Of a stretch of DNA of 18,822 nucleotides, positions 1 through 7,336 are shown piece after piece. The notes below the pieces were generated by a model, which saw nothing but the letters and a program-made list of their open reading frames with translations, searched no databases and was not told the origin of the DNA. Within the stretch, counting starts at the first letter, position 1; the number at the start of each line of letters is the position of its first letter. Origin of the DNA: an uncultured Bacteroidales bacterium (GTDB taxonomy: Bacteria > Bacteroidota > Bacteroidia > Bacteroidales > Marinilabiliaceae); the NCBI GenBank assembly GCA_934717675.1, contig CAKUYZ010000030.1:1-18822 (forward strand), read 5' to 3'. The translations under genes and the position numbers were made by a program.

Positions 1-1383
1 GCCAGGCGTGAGCTTGTCGCTATCAGAGTTTTTGGCGCCGCGGCCCATGGCCACGTCAATGTTGGCTTTCTGAGCGTCCTCGGTCGTGGTGGACGTCTCG
101 TCCCATTGCTCAAGCACCTCATTGCCAATGCTCCAGGCTATTACGCAAGGGTGGTTTCTGTCTCGCTTGATGAGGTCCGTGAGGTCTCGCTCGTGCCACT
201 CGTCAAAGAAACGCGCATAGTCGCGCTCCGTCTTGGGGCGACGCCACATGTCGAAAGCCTCATCGATGACCAAGAGACCCATCTTGTCACAGAGGTCAAG
301 CAGCTCCGGCGCAGGCGGGTTGTGCGTGCAGCGGACCGCGTTGCAGCCCATGTCCGCCATCATCTGAAGCTCGCGCTCCAGCGCCCTGTCATTGATTGCC
401 GCGCCTAGGCAGCCAAGGTCGTGGTGAAGACATACGCCATTTAGTTTGAGCTTCTCGTCATTGAGAATGAAACCATTGGCCGGGTCGAAATAGAAGCTGC
501 GGACACCGAAGCGGGTCTCGTAATTGTCCAGCATGTCGCCGCCGACCTTGAGGACGGTCTCGGCCACATACATAGCCGGGTCCTTGACGTCCCACAACTT
601 GGGGTTGGCAATTCGCAGTTGCTGGTCAATGTCTGACGAGCAGCCGCCCTCGACGTGCAGCGTACCCACCTCGCGAGAGACCTGCCGGCCATCGGCATCC
701 TTAATGGTGGTGCAGACGTCCACGTCCACACCATAGTCATTGTCATTCTTGACAGTTGTGGTCACGAGCACGTCGGCCTTGGCCTTGTTGACGAGCGGCG
801 TGCGCACCCATGTGCCCCACGGGGCCACGTGGATGTTGTTCGTCTTGGTGAGCCATACGTTGCGATATATTCCGCAGCCGCTATACCATCTGGAGTTTGG
901 CTGGTCCGTATTGTCCACCTTGACGGCTATGACGTTCTTGCCAACCTTGAGGTCTGACGTCACGTCATAAATCACGGAGGAGTAGCCATAGGGCCTCTGC
1001 CCCTCCTTGATGCCATTCACGAAGACAGAGCCGTTCATGTATATGCCATCGAACTCCAAGAACACGCGTCCTTTGAGATCGGCCTCTGAGAGCTCCACCG
1101 TTTTGCGATACCAGCCCATGCCGCCAGGGAGGGCACCTCCGCCCACGCCAGAGGGGTTGTCTTTGGAGAAGTCCCCCTCGATGGCCCAGTCATGGGGCAG
1201 GTTGAGCGCCCGCCACTGCGAGTCGTCAAAATCCACCTCATAGGCATCCACGGTGTCAGTCAGGGCGAAAGACCAGTCATATACCAGTTTCTCGCGGCTT
1301 CGCCTCTCCTCCACGTGGGAACATGACGACACGCCCGCCGCCAGGCAGGCCGCCGCCACGAGGCTGCAAACGGTTCTACTCAT
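1..1383 (-). CDS. GH2 family beta-galactosidase-like lipoprotein, N-terminal 461 residues (3' end beyond window)
   Basis: The frame is open from an ATG at 1383 to the window edge, so the C-terminal part is missing. The N-terminus is a lipoprotein signal peptide with a VSSC lipobox and acceptor Cys21, which predicts an envelope-anchored enzyme. A GH2 sugar-binding domain follows, with LPHDWAIEGDF and RWYSGCGIYRNVWL. The TIM barrel then begins, with LNGVCLHHDLG, the region around NAVRCTHNPP and DRNHPCVIAWSIGNE. Glu422 of IGNE is the expected general acid/base. The nucleophile Glu should lie in the missing part. Family members hydrolyse terminal beta-galactosides or related beta-linked sugars; beta-glucuronidase or beta-mannosidase cannot be excluded. 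It lies 51 bp downstream of the second SiaC-like gene on the same strand. No SusC/SusD pair is visible here. Confidence 0.93.
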   Translation of the reverse strand, partial: MSRTVCSLVAAACLAAGVSSCSHVEERRSREKLVYDWSFALTDTVDAYEVDFDDSQWRALNLPHDWAIEGDFSKDNPSGVGGGALPGGMGWYRKTVELSEADLKGRVFLEFDGIYMNGSVFVNGIKEGQRPYGYSSVIYDVTSDLKVGKNVIAVKVDNTDQPNSRWYSGCGIYRNVWLTKTNNIHVAPWGTWVRTPLVNKAKADVLVTTTVKNDNDYGVDVDVCTTIKDADGRQVSREVGTLHVEGGCSSDIDQQLRIANPKLWDVKDPAMYVAETVLKVGGDMLDNYETRFGVRSFYFDPANGFILNDEKLKLNGVCLHHDLGCLGAAINDRALERELQMMADMGCNAVRCTHNPPAPELLDLCDKMGLLVIDEAFDMWRRPKTERDYARFFDEWHERDLTDLIKRDRNHPCVIAWSIGNEVLEQWDETSTTTEDAQKANIDVAMGRGAKNSDSDKLTPG

Positions 1384-1434
1384 CAAGCTATTGGAAATTT
1401 TAAGTTTAAACAGAAAACGGAGTGACCCGCATGA

Positions 1435-1800
1435 CTACCCTTCGACCCCTACCAACTCAAAAGGCACGTCGGACAAGAGGTCGCGATAATCTTCACCGGC
1501 CTCCTCAAGGTCGGGGCAGCTCTCGGCGTAATACCAGAAAATCTTCACCGAACGCCCAGCACGCACCATCTTTTCAAAAGAGCGGAAAAGCTCCAAGAGG
1601 CACTTGGAACTGCTTGTGTTGAAATAGTCAAGGTTCACGACGACCTCCAGGCTAGAGAAATCAAGTCCCGACACATTGGCTATGAGGTTGCGGTAGAAGT
1701 CTACGGCATCGTCCATAAAAGATCGGCCCTTGATTACGAGCTCTGAGCCATCGAAGGTTACCTGAGGGCTGCGTTCGGACTGTTCGAAAAGTGTGACCAT
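1435..1800 (-). CDS. DUF1987/SiaC-like regulatory protein, second copy
   Basis: This is a 121-aa soluble protein. I chose the ATG at 1800 because similarity to the upstream paralogue starts there; the frame stays open to 1902, but that extension looks like untranslated spacer and overlaps the preceding gene. Both paralogues share the core layout: F-D/Q-G then a GRS(F/Y)M motif (residues 25-29 here), a beta strand, and (D)(Y/F)FNTSSSKCL (Thr62 here), followed by an acidic C-terminus. DUF1987 includes Pseudomonas SiaC, a small fold resembling anti-sigma-factor antagonists. SiaC is phosphorylated on a threonine and controls a diguanylate cyclase. Thr62 is the obvious equivalent site by position, which is inference. 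The gene lies 91 bp after its paralogue and is probably co-transcribed with it. Confidence 0.85.
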   Translation of the reverse strand: MVTLFEQSERSPQVTFDGSELVIKGRSFMDDAVDFYRNLIANVSGLDFSSLEVVVNLDYFNTSSSKCLLELFRSFEKMVRAGRSVKIFWYYAESCPDLEEAGEDYRDLLSDVPFELVGVEG

Positions 1801-1891
1801 CAGAAGAATAAATGTGTTTGGAATATGGCAAGTCCCAAGAAGAGAGAGGGGAAGGGAACACATGCGCTGCCGCGCTAGGCCCTCGCGCCAG

Positions 1892-2254
1892 CTAGTCGTC
1901 AATCTCCTCCAACTCCACGGGGACGTGGCGCAGCACGTCGCGGAACTCCTCGGCAGAGTCCTTCATGTCCTCATCATCGGCCTTGTAGCTCCATTTGATC
2001 TTGCACTCTTGGCCAGAGACGCATTTCTTATCCACAATGGAGAGCAAATCCATAAGGCACTTGGAGCTGCTGGTGTTGAAGAAATCAAGTCCAATCTCCA
2101 CGTTTATGGGGCCATTGTACTCGTCAACGAGTTTTTTAATTGGGGCATAGAATTCTACCGAGTTCTCCATGTACGAACGGCCGGAGATGGCCAGGTTGCC
2201 GTCTTGGAAAGAGATGGCTGGCGTACGATTCGTGCCTGGTATCAAGGTATTCAT
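1892..2254 (-). CDS. DUF1987/SiaC-like regulatory protein, first copy
   Basis: This is a 120-aa soluble protein starting at the ATG at 2254. A TTG two codons upstream (2260) is in frame but less likely. It matches the next gene over its whole length: ISFQDGNLAISGRSYMENS, then LDFFNTSSSKCLMDLL with Thr61 as the candidate phospho-acceptor, and an Asp/Glu-rich C-terminus (VELEEIDD). Known SiaC proteins act as switch proteins toggled by a kinase (SiaB) and a PP2C-type phosphatase (SiaA). Neither partner, nor a GGDEF enzyme, is within this window. The gene is first in its transcription unit, behind a hairpin-rich leader and a TATCTTTG -7 box. Confidence 0.86.
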   Translation of the reverse strand: MNTLIPGTNRTPAISFQDGNLAISGRSYMENSVEFYAPIKKLVDEYNGPINVEIGLDFFNTSSSKCLMDLLSIVDKKCVSGQECKIKWSYKADDEDMKDSAEEFRDVLRHVPVELEEIDD

Positions 2255-2302
2255 ATCCAAATGTTTATATTATAAAAAACGAACGTTGAGAAACCCGCGT
2301 TA

Positions 2303-2357
2303 AAGGCCGTCGAGGCGAGCCGCAGCCCACAACTGTGGCTTGTGGCCACACGGCCTT
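2303..2357 (-). promoter_or_regulatory. Structured 5' leader hairpin of the SiaC-like pair
   Basis: The 8-base arms AAGGCCGT (2303-2310) and ACGGCCTT (2350-2357) are perfectly complementary. They enclose a second inverted repeat, AGCCCACA against TGTGGCT, with one bulged base. Read on the minus strand, the structure begins about where transcription from the -7 box at 2362-2369 would start, so it would form the 5' end of a roughly 100-nt untranslated leader. No T-tract follows, so it is not an ordinary terminator. I do not recognise it as a known riboswitch class. Confidence 0.4.
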
Positions 2358-2361
2358 CTGG

Positions 2362-2369
2362 CAAAGATA
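2362..2369 (-). promoter_or_regulatory. Bacteroidetes-type -7 box before the SiaC-like pair
   Basis: The minus strand reads TATCTTTG, a perfect match to the Bacteroidetes -7 consensus TAnnTTTG. I see no TTTG -33 box at the usual distance of about 19 bases. Initiation would fall near 2356. Confidence 0.4.
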
Positions 2370-2553
2370 ATTAAAATATGCCGCCAAGCAAGACAGTGAT
2401 TGTCAAAAAGGGAACATTCACATTTCAGACGCTCTAGCAGCCACACGGCCGGCTGCATAAAATAGGCAAGCAGCGCATAAATAAACGACAAGGGACGACA
2501 CCCATCACCTTGCGCCCGAGACCCTGACTACTCTTGCATCTATGGCATAAAAA

Positions 2554-2583
2554 TTTGGATGCTGTTTTTTTTTCACACTTTTG
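2554..2583 (+). promoter_or_regulatory. Candidate promoter of the 41-aa membrane peptide
   Basis: TTTG (2554-2557) is followed 18 bases later by CACTTTTG (2576-2583), one mismatch from TAnnTTTG. The pair points at the plus-strand gene starting at 2647 and implies a leader of about 55 nt. An imperfect inverted repeat (TTGCGTCA against TGACGGCGCAA, 2581-2600) overlaps the expected start region. Confidence 0.4.
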
Positions 2584-2646
2584 CGTCAATGACGGCGCAA
2601 GACCCGCCACGAGCAAAAAAATCAAACAACTAAAACCCTTAAACCT

Positions 2647-2772
2647 ATGCCAGAACAAGAGAAGAAAGGCCCCAGCGGGTTTGAGACCACTGTGAAAGTG
2701 ATTACAGGTGTACTTGGAGTCATTGGCACCATTATCACCTACGCTGCAGGAAAGAAGAACGCAGGGAAATAA
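2647..2772 (+). CDS. Small single-span membrane peptide, 41 aa
   Basis: The frame runs ATG to TAA for 41 residues: a hydrophilic head (MPEQEKKGPSGFETT), one hydrophobic segment at about 16-34 (VKVITGVLGVIGTIITYAA) and a basic tail (GKKNAGK). Charged ends around a single span fit a small inner-membrane peptide. A promoter-like pair sits upstream and a strong hairpin (2814-2855) sits downstream. It is the only supported gene on the plus strand, in an otherwise gene-free stretch. The layout recalls the short membrane peptides annotated as smalltalk proteins in Bacteroides, but it lacks their usual C-terminal Cys and I do not claim membership. Function unknown. Confidence 0.55.
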   Translation: MPEQEKKGPSGFETTVKVITGVLGVIGTIITYAAGKKNAGK

Positions 2773-2813
2773 GGCGCAACGCATAGAGCAAGAGCTCATA
2801 GCCCCGCACAAAG

Positions 2814-2855
2814 AAGCCCGCCCCGCGAGAGGAAGATCTCTCACGGGACGGGCCT
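2814..2855 (-). terminator. Strong hairpin terminator after argS (possibly bidirectional)
   Basis: Arms 2814-2831 and 2838-2855 (18 bases each) enclose a 6-base loop. On the minus strand the two C/T differences become G:U pairs, leaving one true mismatch, so the hairpin is better formed in the argS transcript. There it is followed by a short T-rich run (CTTCTTTG). On the plus strand it lies 41 bases after the 41-aa gene and may also end that transcript. Confidence 0.7.
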
Positions 2856-2882
2856 TAATCAATGGTAGGTCAACGTGTCGCC

Positions 2883-4673
2883 TTACATTCTGGCCGGCAC
2901 CTCGATGCCGAGCACCCATAGGGCGTTTTTGATGACCTTGGCTGCCACCTTGCAGAGCAGCAGCCTGTTGGCGCGCTTGACGGCATCCTCCTCGCGGAGG
3001 ATGGGGCAGTCGTGGTAGAACTGGTTGAAGCACTTGGCCATCTCGTAGGCGTAGTTGGCCACGAGAGCCGGACTGTAGGCCTTGCCAGCCTCGGCAATGA
3101 CGATGGGCAATTGCTCAATCTGCTTGATCACCTCCAGCTCCTTGGCGTCTAGAGCCTCAGGCACAATGGTGGCAGGGACCTCAAAACCCGCATCGGCAGC
3201 CTTGCGCAACACGGACTGCGCGCGAGCGTAGGAGTATTGGACAAAGGGGCCGGTGTTTCCGTTGAAGTCGATGGACTCCGCGGGGTTGAAGGTCATGTTC
3301 TTGCGCGGGTCGACCTTCAAGAGGAAGTATTTGAGTGCACCGAGAGCCAGGATGCGGTGGACATCGGCAGCCTCGGCCTCCGAGAGGCCATCCAGCTTGC
3401 CCACGCTTTTGCTCATCTCGCGGGCCGTGTCTATCATGCTGGCCACGAGGTCGTCAGCATCGACCACCGTTCCCTCGCGGCTCTTCATGCGGCCGTTGGG
3501 CAGCTCCACCATGCCATAGGAGAAGTGGACAAGATCCTTGCCCCACTTGAAGCCGAGACGGTCCAGAAGGATGGCCAGCACCTGGAAGTGGTAGTTCTGC
3601 TCGTTGCCCACCACATATATCATCTTGTCGATGGGGTACTCGTCAAAGCGGATGCGCGCCGTGCCGATGTCTTGGGTCATGTAGACGCTAGTGCCGTCTT
3701 TGCGCAAGAGCAGCTTCTCGTCAAGGCCCTCTTTAGAGAGGTCGGCCCATACGGAGCCATCCTCGCGGCGGTAGAACTTGCCCTCTTCCAAACCTTTGAG
3801 GACGAGTTTCTTGCCCACCTTGTAGGTGTCGCTCTCGTAATATATCTTGTCAAAGCTGACGCCCATGGCCTTGTAGGTCTCATCGAAGCCGGCATAGACC
3901 CACTCGTTCATCTTGCGCCACAAGGCTCGCACCTCAGGGTCCTCGGCCTCCCACTTGCGAAGCATCTCGCGCGCCTCTTGCATGAGTGGCGATTTCTCCT
4001 CGGCCTCCTCCTCGGTCATACCCTGCTCTTGGAGTTTGGCGAGCTCGGCCTTATACTCCTTGTCGAAGCGCACGTAGTAGTCGCCCACAAGGTGGTCTCC
4101 CTTCTGGTGCGTAGACTCAGGCGTCGCGCCATTGCCCCACTTTTTCCAAGCGAGCATGCTCTTGCAGATGTGAATGCCTCGGTCGTTGACAATGTTGGTC
4201 TTCACGACCTTGTTGCCGCACACCTCCAGCAGACGGGAGAGAGAGTAGCCGAGGAGGTTATTGCGGACATGGCCCAGATGCAGGGGCTTGTTGGTGTTTG
4301 GAGAGGAGTACTCGATCATGACGAGCGGAGCGGCGTCGCCCGCCTTGACGTAGCCGTAGTCGGCATCAGCGTCGGCAGCCTCGACCACGCCAGCCCAAAA
4401 CGACTTGGAGAGCGTAAGGTTGAGAAAGCCCTTGACGGGCTCGGCCTCGGCCACGTCTGGCACATTCTTCACCAGATATTCACCAATCTCCGCACCTGTC
4501 TCCTCGGGTTTCTTGTGAGATATTTTCAGCAGGGGGAAGACGACCACGGTGTAGTCGCCTTTCTGATCCTTGCGCGTCACAGTGACTTGAACGCTGTCCG
4601 GCGCGACATCGGCACCGTAAAGGCTCTTGAGCGCGCCGGCCACAGCCTCCTGAAGTCTGTTTTCTGTCTTCAT
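2883..4673 (-). CDS. argS: Arginyl-tRNA synthetase
   Basis: This 596-aa protein has the usual family length. It charges tRNA-Arg with arginine using ATP in the cytoplasm. The N-terminal additional domain (about 1-110) recognises the tRNA D-loop. The class I catalytic core has SSPNTNKPLHLGH (HIGH motif HLGH at 132-135), VNDRGIHICKSMLAW (162-176) and YVVGNEQNYHFQ (353-364). The KMSKS position is MKSREG (396-401), a degenerate form common in ArgRS. The C-terminal helical anticodon-binding (DALR) domain includes GPFVQYSYARAQSVLRKA and the terminal LGIEVPARM. The ATG at 4673 starts a typical N-terminus. It lies 63 bp downstream of era on the same strand and ends at a strong terminator. Confidence 0.98.
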   Translation of the reverse strand: MKTENRLQEAVAGALKSLYGADVAPDSVQVTVTRKDQKGDYTVVVFPLLKISHKKPEETGAEIGEYLVKNVPDVAEAEPVKGFLNLTLSKSFWAGVVEAADADADYGYVKAGDAAPLVMIEYSSPNTNKPLHLGHVRNNLLGYSLSRLLEVCGNKVVKTNIVNDRGIHICKSMLAWKKWGNGATPESTHQKGDHLVGDYYVRFDKEYKAELAKLQEQGMTEEEAEEKSPLMQEAREMLRKWEAEDPEVRALWRKMNEWVYAGFDETYKAMGVSFDKIYYESDTYKVGKKLVLKGLEEGKFYRREDGSVWADLSKEGLDEKLLLRKDGTSVYMTQDIGTARIRFDEYPIDKMIYVVGNEQNYHFQVLAILLDRLGFKWGKDLVHFSYGMVELPNGRMKSREGTVVDADDLVASMIDTAREMSKSVGKLDGLSEAEAADVHRILALGALKYFLLKVDPRKNMTFNPAESIDFNGNTGPFVQYSYARAQSVLRKAADAGFEVPATIVPEALDAKELEVIKQIEQLPIVIAEAGKAYSPALVANYAYEMAKCFNQFYHDCPILREEDAVKRANRLLLCKVAAKVIKNALWVLGIEVPARM

Positions 4674-4736
4674 TTCCTGATATATGAGGATGAATATTCC
4701 ATTTCGATAATGCCAAGGCTAGCCACGGCGGCCACC

Positions 4737-5615
4737 TTAGCGGACGTCATAGCCGAACTGCTTGAGAGCGGCGTCTTTGTCTCGCCAATCTTTCGAGACC
4801 TTGACGAAGAGGCGCAAATCTACCTTCTTGCCAAGGAACTTCTCAATGTCGCGCCTAGAGACGATGCCAAGCTTTTTGATGGCCACACCACCCTTGCCAA
4901 TGATTATGCCCTTTTGGCTGTCTCGCGTGACGTGGATGACGGCGTGGATCTCCGCCCTCTCCGGCTCATCGTGAAACTCGTCAATCTCAATCTCCACGGA
5001 ATATGGAATCTCCTTGGCGTAGTAGAGAAGGATCTTCTCACGGATTATCTCCGTGACGAAAAACCTCTCGCTCTTGTCGGTGAGCTGGTCGCGGTCAAAA
5101 TATGGCGGGGCCTCGGGCAACAACGCGACAATGTGGTCGAGGATAATCTTGGTGTTGAAGCCGTGGAGCGCAGAGACGGGGATTATCTCGGCGTTGGGCA
5201 GCTGCTCGTGCCAATAGTCCACTTTTTTCTCCAGTTCCTCTTGCGTGGTGAGGTCGATCTTGTTTATGATGACGATGACAGGCACCTCCAGCCCCTCGAC
5301 GGCTTTGAGGAAGTCGTCATACTTATCCGGTTTCTCCACCACGTCGGTGACGTAGATGAGCACGTCGGCGTCTCGCAGGGCCTCCTTGGAGTAGTCTAGC
5401 ATGGCCTCTTGGAGGCGATAGTTGGGCTTCAGCACTCCAGGGGTGTCGGAGAAGACAACTTGATAGTCGTCTCCGTTGACTATGCCCATTATCCTCTTGC
5501 GGGTGGTCTGCGCCTTGGCCGTGATGATGGAGAGACGCTCACCCACAAGGGTGTTGCTGAGCGTGGACTTGCCCACGTTGGGGTTGCCTACTATGTTTAC
5601 GAAACCAGATTTCAT
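4737..5615 (-). CDS. era: GTPase Era
   Basis: Era is a 292-aa GTPase that binds the 3' end of 16S rRNA and helps 30S subunit maturation. G motifs are present: GNPNVGKS (G1, 10-17), a TT in the switch region (37-38), DTPG (G3, 57-60), NKID (G4, 118-121) and SAL (G5, 148-150). The C-terminal type II KH RNA-binding domain carries GKGG at 240-243. I chose the ATG at 5615 (MKSGFVNIVGNPNVGKS), because the frame upstream to 5678 would overlap the end of the transporter gene and adds residues outside the family. It sits 32 bp after the POT transporter and 63 bp before argS, so the three may share a transcript. Confidence 0.97.
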   Translation of the reverse strand: MKSGFVNIVGNPNVGKSTLSNTLVGERLSIITAKAQTTRKRIMGIVNGDDYQVVFSDTPGVLKPNYRLQEAMLDYSKEALRDADVLIYVTDVVEKPDKYDDFLKAVEGLEVPVIVIINKIDLTTQEELEKKVDYWHEQLPNAEIIPVSALHGFNTKIILDHIVALLPEAPPYFDRDQLTDKSERFFVTEIIREKILLYYAKEIPYSVEIEIDEFHDEPERAEIHAVIHVTRDSQKGIIIGKGGVAIKKLGIVSRRDIEKFLGKKVDLRLFVKVSKDWRDKDAALKQFGYDVR

Positions 5616-5647
5616 TGAGGTGTGAGATGTTATGACATTTTGCGCGA

Positions 5648-7252
5648 CTAGCGCATCATCTTCTTGAGCGTCGGGCACAGAGCGAAGAGCAGCACCGCGG
5701 CCACGCCCGCCATGACGGCGAAAAGGGTGAAGAAGTCGGTAAGGGTGGCCACCTCATAGCCGAGGAAGCTCTTGGGCGCGCTGCCGGGCGTCGGGAGCAA
5801 CGTTGCCAATTTGCCCATAAATACGTTGGATGCAGCGTTGCTCATAAGCCATACGCCCATAAGGAGCGAGGCGAAACGAGCGGGGCTGAGCTGGTTGACC
5901 ATGGAGAGGCCAATGGGCGAGAGGCAAAGCTCACCGATGGTGTGGAGGAAATAGAGCGCCACGAGCCAAAGCATGGACACCTTTACACCGGTACCTACGC
6001 CATTTGTGGCCACTGCAATGACAATGTAGCCAATGGAGAGGAGAGAAAGGCCTATGGCCTGCTTGACGGGGCTGGCCGGCTCCCACCCCCTCTTGCTCAA
6101 AAACGACCAGAGAGTGGCCATGATGGGGGCGAAGGAGACGACGACGACGGGGTTGATGGACTGGAACCAGGTGGTCTTGAACTCAAAGTCGCCAATCATA
6201 CGGTTGACGTCGTTCTTGGCAAAGAGCGTGAGCGACGAGCCAGCCTGCTCAAAGGCCGACCAGAAGAAAATGACAAAGACGGCAATGATGTAGATGACGC
6301 CTATGTGCTTCCGCTCGTGCGGAGTGAGGCCGCGGTCTGTGATGATGAAGACGGGCAGCGCTATGGATATGGCGTAGATGGCCGAAGAGATGTAGTCGTT
6401 GAACGTTATGGCCTGAGTGTCATCGGCCCCGCAGAACGTGAAGATAAAGAAGAGCGCAATGCAGCCAACGAGACAGCCCCACTTGCGCCAAGGGGAGTTT
6501 CCGCGAGCCTCAGTCTCCCTCTCCTCCTCGGCCTCCAGGTCTTTCTCGTGACGGAGCTCCGACACAGCAGGGGGCAACCCGACCGGCAAGCCCTCGGGGG
6601 TGACAAGATATTTTTTCTTGAGCGCAGAGAAGATGACAACAGAGATAATCATGGCCACGCAGGCGCAGAAGAATCCCCACTTGAAAGGAGCGAGGTTGTT
6701 CCAACTGCCCTCGCCCAAAGTGCCGCAGATGAACGGCGCGATGAAAGCACCCAAGTTGATGCCCATATAAAAGATGGTGAACGCGGCGTCTTTCCTCTTG
6801 TCTTTGTGCTCATAGAGGTCGCCCACCATGGTGGAGATGTTTGGTTTGAAGAATCCGTTGCCGATAATGAGTGCCGCTAGGCCGGCGAGAAGGAAGATTC
6901 GCGAGACCGTGTTATCCACACTGGGGTCTATCCCCACACTGGGGTCGAAAATGGACTGCTCGACAAGGCATGCAGACAAAAAGAGGAGGAACTGGCCAAT
7001 GGCCATGACGATTCCGCCAAAGATGATGGACTTATTGTTTCCCCAATACCTGTCGGCAATGTAGCCGCCAAGGAGTGGAGTGAGGTAGACGAGGCCAGTG
7101 TATGAACCGTAGATCTGTGAGGCTGTGGAGCCATCGAAAAAGGCAGCCACGAGATATAGCACGAAGAGCGCGCGCATCCCGTAATAGCTGAAACGCTCGG
7201 CCATCTCCGTGACGAAGAGCAGATATAGGCCGCGCGGGTGAGAGTTTGCCAT
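5648..7252 (-). CDS. POT/PTR2-family proton-coupled oligopeptide transporter
   Basis: This is a 534-aa polytopic inner-membrane protein of the major facilitator superfamily, likely with 14 spans. Diagnostic POT features are E16-MAERFSYYG-25 (the ExxERFxYYG motif that couples proton and peptide), GGYIADRYWG (62-71), GNGFFKPNISTMVGDLY (131-147) and FTIFYMGINLGAFIAP (158-173). A charged cytoplasmic linker (around EKDLEAEEERETEARG) separates spans in the middle, as in bacterial POTs. Members import di- and tripeptides with protons. The exact substrate range cannot be read from sequence. The start is the ATG at 7252. era follows 32 bp downstream. Confidence 0.93.
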   Translation of the reverse strand: MANSHPRGLYLLFVTEMAERFSYYGMRALFVLYLVAAFFDGSTASQIYGSYTGLVYLTPLLGGYIADRYWGNNKSIIFGGIVMAIGQFLLFLSACLVEQSIFDPSVGIDPSVDNTVSRIFLLAGLAALIIGNGFFKPNISTMVGDLYEHKDKRKDAAFTIFYMGINLGAFIAPFICGTLGEGSWNNLAPFKWGFFCACVAMIISVVIFSALKKKYLVTPEGLPVGLPPAVSELRHEKDLEAEEERETEARGNSPWRKWGCLVGCIALFFIFTFCGADDTQAITFNDYISSAIYAISIALPVFIITDRGLTPHERKHIGVIYIIAVFVIFFWSAFEQAGSSLTLFAKNDVNRMIGDFEFKTTWFQSINPVVVVSFAPIMATLWSFLSKRGWEPASPVKQAIGLSLLSIGYIVIAVATNGVGTGVKVSMLWLVALYFLHTIGELCLSPIGLSMVNQLSPARFASLLMGVWLMSNAASNVFMGKLATLLPTPGSAPKSFLGYEVATLTDFFTLFAVMAGVAAVLLFALCPTLKKMMR

Positions 7253-7336
7253 AGGTTAAGTTTCTGTTGTTATGTTATTTGGGTAGGATAGGCTCAATAT
7301 TCGCATCGCGGGCGCGCAAGTCGTCCCGACTTGGCG

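Noticed and set aside
1801..1902. Upstream extension of the second SiaC-like protein to 1902
   Set aside because: The extra 34 residues overlap the preceding gene and have no counterpart in the paralogue. The ATG at 1800 fits better.
2264..2276. TATAAT-like sequence on the minus strand before the first SiaC-like gene
   Set aside because: Bacteroidetes primary sigma factors use TAnnTTTG, AT-rich matches are expected here, and a perfect -7 box exists further upstream.
2342..2453. Direct repeat GCCACACGGCC, two copies about 95 bp apart
   Set aside because: The second copy sits in a separate small inverted repeat (GCAGCC/GGCTGC). Two 11-base copies are not enough for a repeat array or binding-site cluster.
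2434..3033. Minus-strand frame of 199 codons covering the end of argS and the gap beyond
   Set aside because: It runs in a different frame from argS, crosses the strong terminator and lacks coherent protein features.
3237..5399. Plus-strand open frame of 720 codons
   Set aside because: It lies antisense to argS and era, whose motifs are clear. Its composition (His, Val, Leu, Asp-rich without motifs) is that of a reverse-complement shadow in GC-rich coding DNA.
5616..5678. Upstream extension of Era to 5678
   Set aside because: It overlaps the transporter gene and adds residues before the usual Era N-terminus.
7317..7333. Hairpin CAAGTCG-TCC-CGACTTG just after the DUF4494 gene
   Set aside because: The stem is 7 bp with a 3-base loop and no T-tract on the minus strand. 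It is too weak to call a terminator.
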